A stretch of DNA of 64,000 bases. Source: Lichenicoccus sp963693035 (GTDB taxonomy: Bacteria > Pseudomonadota > Alphaproteobacteria > Acetobacterales > Acetobacteraceae). The notes below the pieces were generated by a model. The model searched no databases. It had not been told where the DNA came from and saw only the letters and a program-made list of their open reading frames with translations. The stretch covers positions 372,001-436,000 of the forward strand of contig CAXMMQ010000008.1 of assembly GCA_963693035.2 (NCBI GenBank). Reading direction: 5' to 3'. This document shows, piece by piece, positions 33,229 through 41,948 of the stretch (positions within the stretch are counted from its first letter, which is position 1; each line of letters begins with the position of its first letter). Position numbers and translations under genes: made by a program.

Positions 33229-33714
33229 TCAGGACGGCTCCGACGGGTCCGCTGACGTTGGGATAGTCGTGGAAGTCGGGTCGGGCTGTGGCGACGGCCG
33301 CGCCGCTCTCGACAGGGCTGCGGCCATGGAAAAACCCGTATGCAGCTCGAACACCTCGCTACGCAGCTGGAGCCGGGTGCGAACCTCCTCGATGTCGTCC
33401 TCGATCAATGCGCGCTTGACCTGGGGCCGCGCCGGATCCGGGATGAACTGGATGCACTGGAACATCTCGTCCATCAGCACGTCCATGTCCGGTCCACTGG
33501 CCGACGCCAGGGCCTGGAAGCCAATCGCGGCCACACCGGCCATGCCAGCCGCCATGATGCCGACAGGAATGTCGCGGCCGCTGCGAGCCGCCGCCATGAA
33601 CAGCCGGCGCGCCCAGCGCTCTGCGGCGGAGGCCGACATCTCGGTGATGTAGTAGGTCCGGCCTTGGTCGCGCCCCTCGGCCTCGACGGTGTAGGTGGCA
33701 GTCTTACGCGCCAT
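33229..33714 (-). CDS. Tail assembly chaperone
   Basis: 161 residues. MARKTATYTVEAEGRDQGRT followed by KWARRLFMAAARSG-like sequence (AAERWARRLFMAAARSGRDI) and FQCIQFIPDPARPQVKRALI. This is the small protein found between tube and tape measure in DUF3383-sheath phages; it folds the tape measure during tail assembly. Confidence 0.7.
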   Translation of the reverse strand: MARKTATYTVEAEGRDQGRTYYITEMSASAAERWARRLFMAAARSGRDIPVGIMAAGMAGVAAIGFQALASASGPDMDVLMDEMFQCIQFIPDPARPQVKRALIEDDIEEVRTRLQLRSEVFELHTGFSMAAALSRAARPSPQPDPTSTTIPTSADPSEPS

Positions 33715-33723
33715 GCGACGTCC

Positions 33724-34176
33724 TCAGAGCGCGACCGGGACCGGGTCGATGCTGCCCCACGTGATGACGGCGTTGCGCGCCTGCAGCACGCGGCGGGTGC
33801 CGGGGATGGAGACGTAGCTGGTCAGCACGCCGTTGCTGCACACGTAGCTGCGGTTCACCGACGGCAGGCTGATGGTGGCGGTCGCGTAGTAGATCTCGAC
33901 GGCTGCCTTCTGTGCCGCCAGCCAGCTCTCGAACAGCAGGGAGCTCGGGCTGTCCGGCATGATGGAAATCGTCTGGCGGGTGAGGAACGGCACGTACCCT
34001 GCGCTGATCCCGCCATCGACGCCTATTACCACCTCGGCCGGCTCGGAGGCGTCGGTGTCGAATGCTGCGTCGGCTGCATAGCCCTGTAGGATCTGCGGCA
34101 CCGGAAACAGGCCGGTGATGACCAGAGAGTAAACCGAGTTGGCAGCCGTGATGGTGCCGGGCGAAGGAGCGGCCAT
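33724..34176 (-). CDS. Tail tube protein
   Basis: 150 residues from ATG 34176 (MAAPSPGTITAANSVYSLVI). LPSVNRSYVCSNGVLTSYVS and VLQARNAVITWGSIDPVPVA are strand-rich, as in tube proteins. It follows the sheath gene by 1 bp, the usual myovirus order. The longer frame to 34224 overlaps the sheath C-terminus and is less likely. Confidence 0.7.
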   Translation of the reverse strand: MAAPSPGTITAANSVYSLVITGLFPVPQILQGYAADAAFDTDASEPAEVVIGVDGGISAGYVPFLTRQTISIMPDSPSSLLFESWLAAQKAAVEIYYATATISLPSVNRSYVCSNGVLTSYVSIPGTRRVLQARNAVITWGSIDPVPVAL

Positions 34177-34177
34177 C

Positions 34178-35920
34178 TTATTCGACCTCGACGCTGGAGA
34201 GGGACAGGCTTTGGACGCTGCCACCCGACACGTACCAGAACGTCATCGGCGGGCTTTGCCTTGCACCGCGCGCTTGCGCCGTGGCCGGCAGGATCTGCAG
34301 GTAGTAGCCAAGGTTCTGCAGGGTGGTGCCGATCGACAACCCGGCCGCTGCGTTCACTTCGGCGATCTGCACCGCTGACAAAGCGACGCCCGGCTGGATG
34401 GCGCCGAAGTTCACAGCGGCCTGGATAGGGGCCTGCAGGGCTGCCGTGATCAGGCCGTAGCCAAGCGCGTTGTAGGGGATGGACTTGACCGAGGTCAGCA
34501 GCTCCATCAGCGCGAGCTCGAAGGCGCCATTCAGCCAGATCTGGTCGACATAGCCGTCGATCCAGGAGAATGGACCGGAAATGCTGCCGGGATAGAAGTA
34601 GACGAAGTCGTTCGATGCGGACGCGACGTTGCAGTAGGCGTTGTAGCCGTTTGCAATCAGGTTGTTCAGCACGGTCTGGCTGGTAACGTCCGCCGCAAGG
34701 CCGGTCTGTCCCTTGTAGGCCAGCGTGGTCTCGCCCTGGGTCGCGGTGAAGTCGATCGAGGCGATCGCGCCCATCACGAAGGCGCCCATCAGCGCGCCAT
34801 TCACCGGCGCATAGACGCAGACGGTGCCGGACGACGAGGAAGATTTCAGGATGGCGCCGAGCGACGCTGTCGCCGAACCGCTGGCCGCAGGCGTCGCGTC
34901 CTGATCCCAGGCGACGTAGACGAACTGGTCGTCCTGGCCGTTGGTCCAGGCGGCGAATGTCTGCTTCTGCGTGTTGCCGGTGCTGCCGAGGGCGTCAGGG
35001 TTTACCAGGGTGGTGAAGGACGCCCAGTTGGTCGTCGCCGCGGTCACCAGCTGCATGATGGTGGACGGCGTGCTCAGCGCCGCGCCGGGCGAAATGATCG
35101 CGCCCTGCGTCTGGCTGAGGCCGAGCGGGGTGACCAGGGTGCCGGCGGTCGGATAGGCCACCGCCGACGCGGTGCCGGTCGTGCCGGACGCTACCACGAA
35201 GGCGCCGCTGACGCTGTCGAAGCCGACGGTAGGCAGCAGCAGGGTGATCGCCTCGCTCGCCACCGTCTGGCTCACCGAGACGGTATAGGTGCCGACACCC
35301 CCGTTGCCCGTCCCCAGGGCGGTGATGTAGGTGCCCGCGGTGATGCCCGTGCCAGAGAGGATCTGCCCAACCGCCAAAGTGCCGGAGGTAACGGCGGTTA
35401 CCGTGAGGGTTGTGGTGGCGACGGAGCCGGTCACGGCACCCACGGTGGGACCAGTGCTGCCAAGGGCGGTACTGATCAGGATCCCGGCCTGCGTGTAACT
35501 GGTCGCCGTGCTCAGGTTGACGGCCGTTGCAGTCTTGACAGTACCGTCGATGCTGATGGTTAGCGTGCCGGCGGTGATCGCCTGCAGTGCCGCGATGCCG
35601 GCGCTCGTGACGGAAGCGCCGCGCAGGAAGCCACCGATCGCGGCTTGGTTGAATTGCGCGATCAGCAAAGCCGCCGGCTTGGCGGTCGAGTTGGTGAAGC
35701 CGAGGAAGTAGTCAACCGCGAAGGCATACTCGGCGCTCGCGGGACCGAAGTAGGTGCTGACCGCAGCGGCATTCGAGAACGACTGCACAACACCATAGGG
35801 GAGGCGCGTACTGGGCGTGAGCAGCACGCCGATCAGTTGTGCCGCCGTGCCGCCCGCACCGATCACGCTGGGCGTGACCTGCACGAACTCGGACGCGGGG
35901 ATCGAGAGGGTGCCCGACAT
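34178..35920 (-). CDS. Contractile tail sheath protein (DUF3383-type)
   Basis: 580 residues from ATG 35920 (MSGTLSIPASEFVQVTPSVI). Sheath features: STYFGPASAEYAFAVDYFLG near the N-terminus and GYVDQIWLNGAFELALMELL, PYNALGYGLITAALQAPIQA in the C-terminal domain. An Ig-like strand repeat (GQILSGTGITAGTYITALGT) is inserted at residues 190-230; the same kind of repeat occurs in the neck protein at 38698. The sheath contracts to drive the tube through the envelope. Confidence 0.85.
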   Translation of the reverse strand: MSGTLSIPASEFVQVTPSVIGAGGTAAQLIGVLLTPSTRLPYGVVQSFSNAAAVSTYFGPASAEYAFAVDYFLGFTNSTAKPAALLIAQFNQAAIGGFLRGASVTSAGIAALQAITAGTLTISIDGTVKTATAVNLSTATSYTQAGILISTALGSTGPTVGAVTGSVATTTLTVTAVTSGTLAVGQILSGTGITAGTYITALGTGNGGVGTYTVSVSQTVASEAITLLLPTVGFDSVSGAFVVASGTTGTASAVAYPTAGTLVTPLGLSQTQGAIISPGAALSTPSTIMQLVTAATTNWASFTTLVNPDALGSTGNTQKQTFAAWTNGQDDQFVYVAWDQDATPAASGSATASLGAILKSSSSSGTVCVYAPVNGALMGAFVMGAIASIDFTATQGETTLAYKGQTGLAADVTSQTVLNNLIANGYNAYCNVASASNDFVYFYPGSISGPFSWIDGYVDQIWLNGAFELALMELLTSVKSIPYNALGYGLITAALQAPIQAAVNFGAIQPGVALSAVQIAEVNAAAGLSIGTTLQNLGYYLQILPATAQARGARQSPPMTFWYVSGGSVQSLSLSSVEVE

Positions 35921-35962
35921 GCTAGTTACGCTCCAGTATTGCAACGGAAAAGATGCTGACCG

Positions 35963-38104
35963 TTAGAAGTGCGTCCAGCGATTCGTGATGCCGCCCGGCG
36001 TCGTGGTCGCTGCGTTCATCAGCTTGGTCAGCTGCGCGGCGACGGTGGGCGCGATCAAGGCGTGCCCGAGATAGGTCGGATGCAGCTGGTCGGCTGCGGT
36101 CATGTACTGGCCCTGGTAGACCTGACTGGCCAGCGGCAGTCCGACATCGATGACACCGACATTCATGTCCGTCGGGTTGGCTGCCTTGTAGGCGCTGACG
36201 GCGGCATTGACGCCGTTTCGCCAGGCGGTGCCGGTCGAGAACTTAACGGCATACTCGAACGCGACCGGCACCATGATTGCCAGCAGCGCATTCGGCGCCG
36301 CAGCGCGCAGCGCGGTCATGCACTTGGTGATCGCGCTCTGGTAGTCGGACAGTTCCTGGGTGGTGCCCACTTGGATCTCGTTGGTGCCGAACAGGATCAT
36401 CACGAAGGACGGGCTTGTGCCGGTCGATCCGTAGGAACTGATCTGGTTGGCGGTATCGAGGAGCGAGACGCCCTGGTCGATCAGGTTCCAACGTGAACTG
36501 CCAGCGCTGTATGTCCCCCCGGTGCCGCCGCTGCTGCCCGAGACGTAGTAATAGGCAGGCACGTCGCCTGAGCTGTCGCCGACCGTCAGGAAGCCGTTCG
36601 CGCCGCAGGCGCTGATGCACGTGTCATATCCCGCCGCATCGAGGGCAGCCGCCACGTAGTGCGAATAGTCGTAGAGGACGCTATGCCCCCCGCCCAGCCC
36701 GGCATAATGCCCCTCGGTGATGCTGTCCCCGACGATCAGGCCCCATTTTGCATTCGGGGTCGTGGTCCCCGCAGACGACGCTCCATCAATCTGCATTCCG
36801 TTGACCTGCAGCTGATTGACGCCGCCATTCCAGCGCCCGGTAAAGGGCGAGGTGACGTGATGCACGATCAGCGTATTCGTGGCGTTCGCGACGAGCCCGG
36901 ACAGGGTGACGTTGGCATTGGCCGCGACGTTGTCGGTGAGCGCGCCATTCAGGTAGTAGGAGACGATCGAACCGGTCGACGTCGATCCGAACAGGATCTG
37001 GGCCGTCGGGCTCGCACCGGTGGTCCAGGTGAACTTGAACCAGGCGCCGCAATACCAGGTCTTACGATAGACGCTGCCCGCCCGTCCGGTATCGCCTCGC
37101 CAGTTGCCAGGCGAGAACTGAAACGCGGCCGAGGTCACGGCAATGGTCGTGCCGGGGAGGGTGTCGGTCTCCGAAGATGCTGCGGTGGTGTAGCTCTGGT
37201 TATTGGCAATCGTGACGGTGTTGGTGCCTGAATTGGCAGGCGTGAAGGTGAACGTCTGCGCCGCTGTGGCACCGGCCGCAAAGGACAGAGACGTGGGGCT
37301 GAACGTGCCCCCGTTGCTGCCCGACGGGGTGACGGTCGAGGCGGCAATCGTTCCCGTCGGGGTGACGGTGTAAGTTCCTGCCGTCCCCACGGTGCCGGTC
37401 GAGGGGCCGCTCAGCGTGAAGCCAGGGGTTGCCGCGCCGTCGCCGGAATAGAAATTGATCTGCGTAATTGCGGTGAGCGGCGTTCCGGCGGTGTTGTTGA
37501 CACAGAAGCCGATATTGCCGCTGAGGCTCTGGACCGCGCTGCTATCGCTAAAGGTATAGGTCGTCTGCGCAAGCTGGGTTCCGGTGCAGAGTGTCTGTGC
37601 GCCGCCTCCTGCGGGCGGGGCGACACCTTGATAGAACGTCAGGGTGCAAATAGTGACCCCGGTCGCGTTCTGGACCACGGTCGCGGACGTGTCGATCCAG
37701 CCGCTTGCCGTATAGAGCGTGCCCTGGGTCGTGCCCAGCGTGCCCTGCAAGAGCTCGATGAAGTAGCCGCGGCCGACGAGAACCCCGTCAGGCGCGGATA
37801 CGCTGGTCCCACTGGCAGTCTGGGAGTAACGCGCAATGCTGTAGAGGCTGGTGCTGGCGCCGACATAGAACCGCATGTCGGTGCGGGCATTGATGCAGGT
37901 CGCGAGCGTGCTGTCGACCAGCTGCCCCGCCTTGTAGGAGGTCGAGCCGCTATAGTTCGAGACCAGGCTGAGGCAAGGCACGCTGGCGATGGTGCCGCCC
38001 GCCACGACCTGCCACTGACTGTACGGATCGGTGAAGCCCGGGACAGCGCCCGCAGCCGCGACTGCACTGGGCGCGAAGATCCGCGTAAGAGTCCAGGTCG
38101 GCAT
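35963..38104 (-). CDS. Fibre-like protein with SGNH/GDSL esterase domain
   Basis: 713 residues. Residues 1-330 are beta-rich fibre or Ig-like sequence. The C-terminal 280 residues are an SGNH hydrolase: block I WGLIVGDSITEGH with the nucleophilic Ser, block III VMILFGTNEIQ with the Asn, block V AADQLHPTYLGH with the catalytic Asp and His. Phage SGNH esterases remove acetyl groups from capsule or O-antigen. It lies between sheath and neck genes, an unusual place for a receptor enzyme, and starts 3 bp after the stop of the Ala-rich gene. Confidence 0.8.
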   Translation of the reverse strand: MPTWTLTRIFAPSAVAAAGAVPGFTDPYSQWQVVAGGTIASVPCLSLVSNYSGSTSYKAGQLVDSTLATCINARTDMRFYVGASTSLYSIARYSQTASGTSVSAPDGVLVGRGYFIELLQGTLGTTQGTLYTASGWIDTSATVVQNATGVTICTLTFYQGVAPPAGGGAQTLCTGTQLAQTTYTFSDSSAVQSLSGNIGFCVNNTAGTPLTAITQINFYSGDGAATPGFTLSGPSTGTVGTAGTYTVTPTGTIAASTVTPSGSNGGTFSPTSLSFAAGATAAQTFTFTPANSGTNTVTIANNQSYTTAASSETDTLPGTTIAVTSAAFQFSPGNWRGDTGRAGSVYRKTWYCGAWFKFTWTTGASPTAQILFGSTSTGSIVSYYLNGALTDNVAANANVTLSGLVANATNTLIVHHVTSPFTGRWNGGVNQLQVNGMQIDGASSAGTTTPNAKWGLIVGDSITEGHYAGLGGGHSVLYDYSHYVAAALDAAGYDTCISACGANGFLTVGDSSGDVPAYYYVSGSSGGTGGTYSAGSSRWNLIDQGVSLLDTANQISSYGSTGTSPSFVMILFGTNEIQVGTTQELSDYQSAITKCMTALRAAAPNALLAIMVPVAFEYAVKFSTGTAWRNGVNAAVSAYKAANPTDMNVGVIDVGLPLASQVYQGQYMTAADQLHPTYLGHALIAPTVAAQLTKLMNAATTTPGGITNRWTHF

Positions 38105-38107
38105 CGC

Positions 38108-38701
38108 CTAGTAGCTCCCGATCAGCGTCGTGCCGGCATCGGGTGTGCTGACGGTGTAGACGTTGACCGCGCTGGTGGACGGCGTGGGCGCAGTGCCACC
38201 GGGCCACTTGATCGTCGCCGGGAAGCTCTCGGTGAACCCGCCGGCGCCAGGCCGCACCACGATGGTCAGCGTCTGGTATTGCCCGGCCCGGCCGCCGCTC
38301 AGCGTGAAGGCGACGTTGCCGGTCTTGGTCACGTCATAGGTGGCGTTGCCGCTCGCCGCGAACGCCAGCGACTGCGCGGTGCCGCTGGCGGCGACCACCG
38401 TCACCGGATTGGCCGCGGCCGCCGTGGCAGCAGCGGCCGCCGTAGTGGCTGCGGCCGAGGCGCTGGTGGCGGACGTCGCGGCGGCGGTCGCGGCGGCAGC
38501 CGATGTGGTCAGTGTTGCTTCTGCGGCTTCGGCGCGGGCGATCTCGGCGGTCAGGCCGGTATAGTCCGCCTTGCTGGCCCAGAGCGCGTTCCACTCGGTC
38601 GAGGGCGGCACGTAGCCGGTAGTCCAGTTCGGCGTCGTTTGCGCCAGTGCCAGGGCAGGCAGCAGCACGAGCGCCAGCGCTGCAGTCATCGTCCGCATCA
38701 T
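38108..38701 (-). CDS. Secreted-type Ala-rich protein with C-terminal beta domain
   Basis: 197 residues. MMRTMTAALALVLLPALALA is a clear signal peptide. Residues 45-100 are an Ala/Thr-rich helical stalk (EIARAEAAEATLTTSAAAAT); residues 100-197 form a beta domain (AFTLSGGRAGQYQTLTIVVR). The stalk and head layout is fibre-like, but a signal peptide is unexpected for a virion protein assembled in the cytoplasm. It starts in an ATGA overlap with the neck gene. Confidence 0.65.
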   Translation of the reverse strand: MMRTMTAALALVLLPALALAQTTPNWTTGYVPPSTEWNALWASKADYTGLTAEIARAEAAEATLTTSAAAATAAATSATSASAAATTAAAAATAAAANPVTVVAASGTAQSLAFAASGNATYDVTKTGNVAFTLSGGRAGQYQTLTIVVRPGAGGFTESFPATIKWPGGTAPTPSTSAVNVYTVSTPDAGTTLIGSY

Positions 38702-39606
38702 GACACTCCGATCGGCGACAGGCCGATTTTCAGGCCGGTTCCGATAGCGTTGGGCGTGGGCGTGCCGCCGACCGGCGAGATGCCGACGGCAAAGCCGTTG
38801 CCGATGCCTGCGATGGTCGCCGCGGTGTTAACGCCGGTCTCGACATCGACTGGGTAGGTGGCATCGACCTGCAGCAGCCCGACCTGCAACTGGTTCGCAA
38901 ATTGCTGAGCGACGGTGACGCTGGCATTGACCTGCAGGGCGACGTCAACCGTCCAGTTGATCTCGTACTGACTCTGAGCGTCCACGAAAGGGGCCTGCCT
39001 TGGCTCGCCGGCATAGAGCGGCATGACCGGCAGACCCATGGCCGTGAAAAACTCCGTGGCCGTGAAGTCGCGCAGCAGCGTGCTCACCGCCTGCGCGCTG
39101 TCAGCAGCGAGCGAACCGTAAAAGTTCAGCTGGACCGTGACCTTGGTCGGCTGCGTGGCGTCATAGCGGCCGCCATAGAGCGTCTGCTCGCCAACGGTCT
39201 GGGGCAGGTTGACGGTGTAAGTCGCGGTCGCGCCGATGGCGGAGGCACCAATGGTAAAGCTGCCGATGCCGTCCTGGCCGCCGAGGCCTGTGACGTAGGT
39301 GCCGGGCAAGACACCGGTCCCGACAATGGGCGCGCCAGGCGTGAGCAAACCTAAGCTAAAGGAGGCGACCGAGAGGGTCGTGCCGGCAATCGATCCGGTA
39401 AAGACGGTGTCGCTGAAGCCGAACCAGTTGGTCGACAGCCGCTCCCGGAGAATTGGTGTCATGACCACGTAGGCGCTGTTCGCCGGCTGGGCGACACGGT
39501 TCTGCTCGGCGCGCACGATGTGCACGGTGACTGGCAACAGGCTGCTTAGGTACGACCGCAACGCGGCAAGAGCCAGCGCCTCGGTCGTCAGCATGACGAA
39601 AGCCAT
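38698..39606 (-). CDS. Neck/tail-terminator-like protein with Ig-like insertion
   Basis: 302 residues. The outer parts (MLTTEALALAALRSYLSSLL, VTVQLNFYGSLAADSAQAVS, YEINWTVDVALQVNASVTVA) match the LIC12298-type neck proteins. Between them is an insertion with VGTGVLPGTYVTGLGGQDGI, like the repeat in the sheath. It probably closes the tail end that joins the head. Confidence 0.7.
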   Translation of the reverse strand: MAFVMLTTEALALAALRSYLSSLLPVTVHIVRAEQNRVAQPANSAYVVMTPILRERLSTNWFGFSDTVFTGSIAGTTLSVASFSLGLLTPGAPIVGTGVLPGTYVTGLGGQDGIGSFTIGASAIGATATYTVNLPQTVGEQTLYGGRYDATQPTKVTVQLNFYGSLAADSAQAVSTLLRDFTATEFFTAMGLPVMPLYAGEPRQAPFVDAQSQYEINWTVDVALQVNASVTVAQQFANQLQVGLLQVDATYPVDVETGVNTAATIAGIGNGFAVGISPVGGTPTPNAIGTGLKIGLSPIGVS

Positions 39607-39609
39607 GCG

Positions 39610-39993
39610 TTAGGTGCCGTCCTGTAGCGTCAGCGCAACCGAGGTCCAGCCATCCTGTTCGGACCAGTTCTCGAGCACCATGACTACGAGCCAGATACTG
39701 CCATCAGGCATCGTGACGAGATCACCGCCACGCTGGTCGGCGCGGATGACACCATCCCAGTTGCCGTCAAGATACAGCTTGCACTTGATGCCGGTGAGAT
39801 TGAGCCCCTGGACCTGCATCAGGTCGGTGGTCGCCATCGGCTGGCGATGCGCCCGCACCGTCACAGGCGCGGCGTAGCTCGGCACCTGGCTTCCGTCCGG
39901 AGCGATTGTGTTGCCGGTCGAGCGCTGGATGGTGACAAGCGTGTACGGGTTGACCGTGCCGACGCCGCTGCGAACCAGCTTGTGCAGATTCAC
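39610..39993 (-). CDS. Head-tail connector/stopper-like protein
   Basis: 127 residues. Strand-rich: NPYTLVTIQRSTGNTIAPDG near the start and MPDGSIWLVVMVLENWSEQD near the end, as in head completion proteins placed after the gp10-like gene. Starts in an ATGA overlap with the gene upstream. Confidence 0.6.
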   Translation of the reverse strand: MNLHKLVRSGVGTVNPYTLVTIQRSTGNTIAPDGSQVPSYAAPVTVRAHRQPMATTDLMQVQGLNLTGIKCKLYLDGNWDGVIRADQRGGDLVTMPDGSIWLVVMVLENWSEQDGWTSVALTLQDGT

Positions 39994-40463
39994 GACGCAT
40001 CGTCCATGGCGACGTGGTGGTCGATGCTTTGCAGCATGTGCCCGGTGTCGACCAGCGCCTTGTCGTTGCCCTTGGCCTGAACGGTGGTCTGGGCCAGCGC
40101 CGGCGTCGTGAACTGCTGGATGCTGTCGCGAAGCTGCGCCGCGATCAGGGCGCCCATGCGGTCCAGCGAGACCTCGGGGTTGTCGTCAGCCGCGTCCAGG
40201 ATGCCGGCGAAGTCTCCAGACCACTCGGGTGTGTGCTGTGCGATCATCTGCCGGAAGAACGGCCGCGGCGGGATGTTGCGCGACGGTGCTCCGAACTCCT
40301 GGATGGCTGCGACCGTCGCCACCGGCGTGCCGTCGGCATAGGTGGCGCCCTCAAGGAACCCGATCTGCACCGTGCCGCTGCGACCGAGACGCTTGGAGAG
40401 CTCGCGCAGCGCGTCGCGCAGGCGGTCGCCGCCATCGAGGCGCAGAGTGGTGAAATCGTTCAC
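39990..40463 (-). CDS. HK97 gp10-like neck protein
   Basis: 157 residues from GTG 40463, in a GTGA overlap. Contains DALRELSKRLGRSGTVQIGF, VATVAAIQEFGAPSRNIPPR and PFFRQM, the signature of gp10/virion morphogenesis proteins, then ALVDTGHMLQSIDHHV. The open frame extends to 40580 but overlaps the upstream gene. Confidence 0.75.
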   Translation of the reverse strand: MNDFTTLRLDGGDRLRDALRELSKRLGRSGTVQIGFLEGATYADGTPVATVAAIQEFGAPSRNIPPRPFFRQMIAQHTPEWSGDFAGILDAADDNPEVSLDRMGALIAAQLRDSIQQFTTPALAQTTVQAKGNDKALVDTGHMLQSIDHHVAMDDAS

Positions 40464-40909
40464 TGCCGCCACCCATAGCTGCCGAACGGCGGTCGCAGGC
40501 TCGGATAGTAGCGCGCCCCCAGCCGGGCCACTGCAGTCGCCTGCCAGTAGGCGGCGCCGTAGCGGGTCTGGGTGAACCACGCGGCCGATCCCGGCGTCGC
40601 ATAGTCGGTGGCGAAGTTCACGCTGCCTTCGCCGCCGGATGCGAGACGGCCAACGATGCGCGCCATGTCGGGATCGTCGATGGGAACTGTCAGCGCTGCG
40701 ATGTGCGCCGTCAGCATGTTGAGCAGCAAGGTCAGCGTTGTGGGCTGGCTTGCGAACGGGCCGGCGCTCGTATTGTCGCAGTAGATGCAGGCCTCGTTGA
40801 AGAACAGCTGCAGGTTGTTCTCGACGCCCGGCAATGCCAGTTCGGGATACCGCAGCAGGAACGCGTCCGGATCGAAGGTTACGATCGGCGCCGGCAGCGT
40901 CCCGCTCAT
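40460..40909 (-). CDS. DUF4054 head-tail connector
   Basis: 149 residues. FDPDAFLLRYPELALPGVEN near the N-terminus and NMLTAHIAALTVPI, FTQTRYGAAYWQATAVARLG later are the DUF4054 pattern, a head-tail adaptor that binds the portal. Confidence 0.8.
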   Translation of the reverse strand: MSGTLPAPIVTFDPDAFLLRYPELALPGVENNLQLFFNEACIYCDNTSAGPFASQPTTLTLLLNMLTAHIAALTVPIDDPDMARIVGRLASGGEGSVNFATDYATPGSAAWFTQTRYGAAYWQATAVARLGARYYPSLRPPFGSYGWRQ

Positions 40910-40912
40910 GGC

Positions 40913-41080
40913 TCAGTGCTCCGCGTGCTCGTCGTGCTCTTCGGCTGGGGGGGAGGCCTCGGCCGGCTTCGTCGACATGCGTGCCGAAAGGCTGGCGAAA
41001 TAGTCGGTGCCGCGGTCGCCCTCGGGCAAGGCGCTGGCAGCAGCGCGTGGCTTGTAACCCCGCGTGCCGAGCACCTTCAT
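40913..41080 (-). CDS. Small head-region protein (55 aa)
   Basis: MKVLGTRGYKPRAAASALPE and an acidic, His-rich end (PPAEEHDEHAEH). ATGA overlap with the preceding stop and 3 bp before the connector gene. Function unknown. Confidence 0.55.
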   Translation of the reverse strand: MKVLGTRGYKPRAAASALPEGDRGTDYFASLSARMSTKPAEASPPAEEHDEHAEH

Positions 41081-41511
41081 GACTGCAGTTCTGTCTGGCT
41101 GCGCGGGCTGTCGTCGGCCGGTGCCTCGCTGGTCGGCTTGAGCTCGCTGTCGTGTACCGGTCCCGGATGCTCGGTTACGCTGCCCTCGGTCTGGCCGGCC
41201 GGATCGACCGCCTCAAGGCCCGGCTCGAAGCCGGAGGACGCCTGCAGATCGGCATGCTTCTCGAGGTCGTCATCGGACACCTCTGTCAGCAGGTCCTTGT
41301 GCTCCGGGTGATCCTCGATCCACTGGTGGAAGGTTTCGGCGTGCACGCCCTCGGTGATGCCGACGCCGTTCACCGCGCTGGCGTGCGTGTTGCCGTTGAT
41401 GACGGCCTCATGCTCGGGCACATCCTGCTCGGGATGCTCCTTGTCTTTCGGGCGGCTATGGATGCGGATCGCGGTGTGCGCCTTCGAGGCGACACGGATA
41501 TGGTCGGTCAT
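41077..41511 (-). CDS. Head-region protein, paralogue of the next gene upstream
   Basis: 144 residues. The middle (GVGITEGVHAETFHQWIEDH) corresponds to GVGLTHGVDADFFAAWLNQN in the 41523 gene, so the two arose by duplication. The first 30 residues also align loosely (IRIHSRPKDKEHP and RIKINGPARAIGKDAP). The C-terminus is acidic and low-complexity. This family is encoded after DUF2184 capsid genes and may decorate the head. Confidence 0.6.
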   Translation of the reverse strand: MTDHIRVASKAHTAIRIHSRPKDKEHPEQDVPEHEAVINGNTHASAVNGVGITEGVHAETFHQWIEDHPEHKDLLTEVSDDDLEKHADLQASSGFEPGLEAVDPAGQTEGSVTEHPGPVHDSELKPTSEAPADDSPRSQTELQS

Positions 41512-41522
41512 TGGCTTCCTCT

Positions 41523-41945
41523 CTAGGCACGCGCGATGGCGCGGAACTCGTCGGGGTGCTGCTTGGGATCCAGCGGCTCCAGCCCGGTCTTCTCCCGGGA
41601 CATCTCGACAGCCTTGGCATCGACGTCTGACACCTTGGCAGCCGCGAAGACATGCCCGCGCAGGACGACGTCGCTGTCCTTGTTCTGGTTCAGCCAGGCC
41701 GCGAAGAAGTCCGCATCGACACCGTGCGTGAGACCGACGCCGTTGCGGATCTCGTGCGGGGCGTCCTTGCCGATCGCGCGCGCCGGACCGTTGATCTTGA
41801 TCCGGCGACTGTCGGCGAGCTCGGCACGCTGCTGCAGCTTCTTCTCGCTGCTGCCCATGACGGGAACGTATTCGTCGATCATTTTCCAGACCTGCAGCTG
41901 CAGACCGTTCGGGATCTTACAGGCGACGGTGACGGTGCCGGGCAT
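41523..41945 (-). CDS. Head-region structural protein
   Basis: 140 residues: MPGTVTVACKIPNGLQLQVW, then the RIKINGPARAIGKDAPHEIR core and the GVGLTHGVDADFFAAWLNQN segment. Located 3 bp after the capsid gene. A virion or head-completion role is inferred from position. Confidence 0.6.
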   Translation of the reverse strand: MPGTVTVACKIPNGLQLQVWKMIDEYVPVMGSSEKKLQQRAELADSRRIKINGPARAIGKDAPHEIRNGVGLTHGVDADFFAAWLNQNKDSDVVLRGHVFAAAKVSDVDAKAVEMSREKTGLEPLDPKQHPDEFRAIARA

Positions 41946-41948
41946 GGA

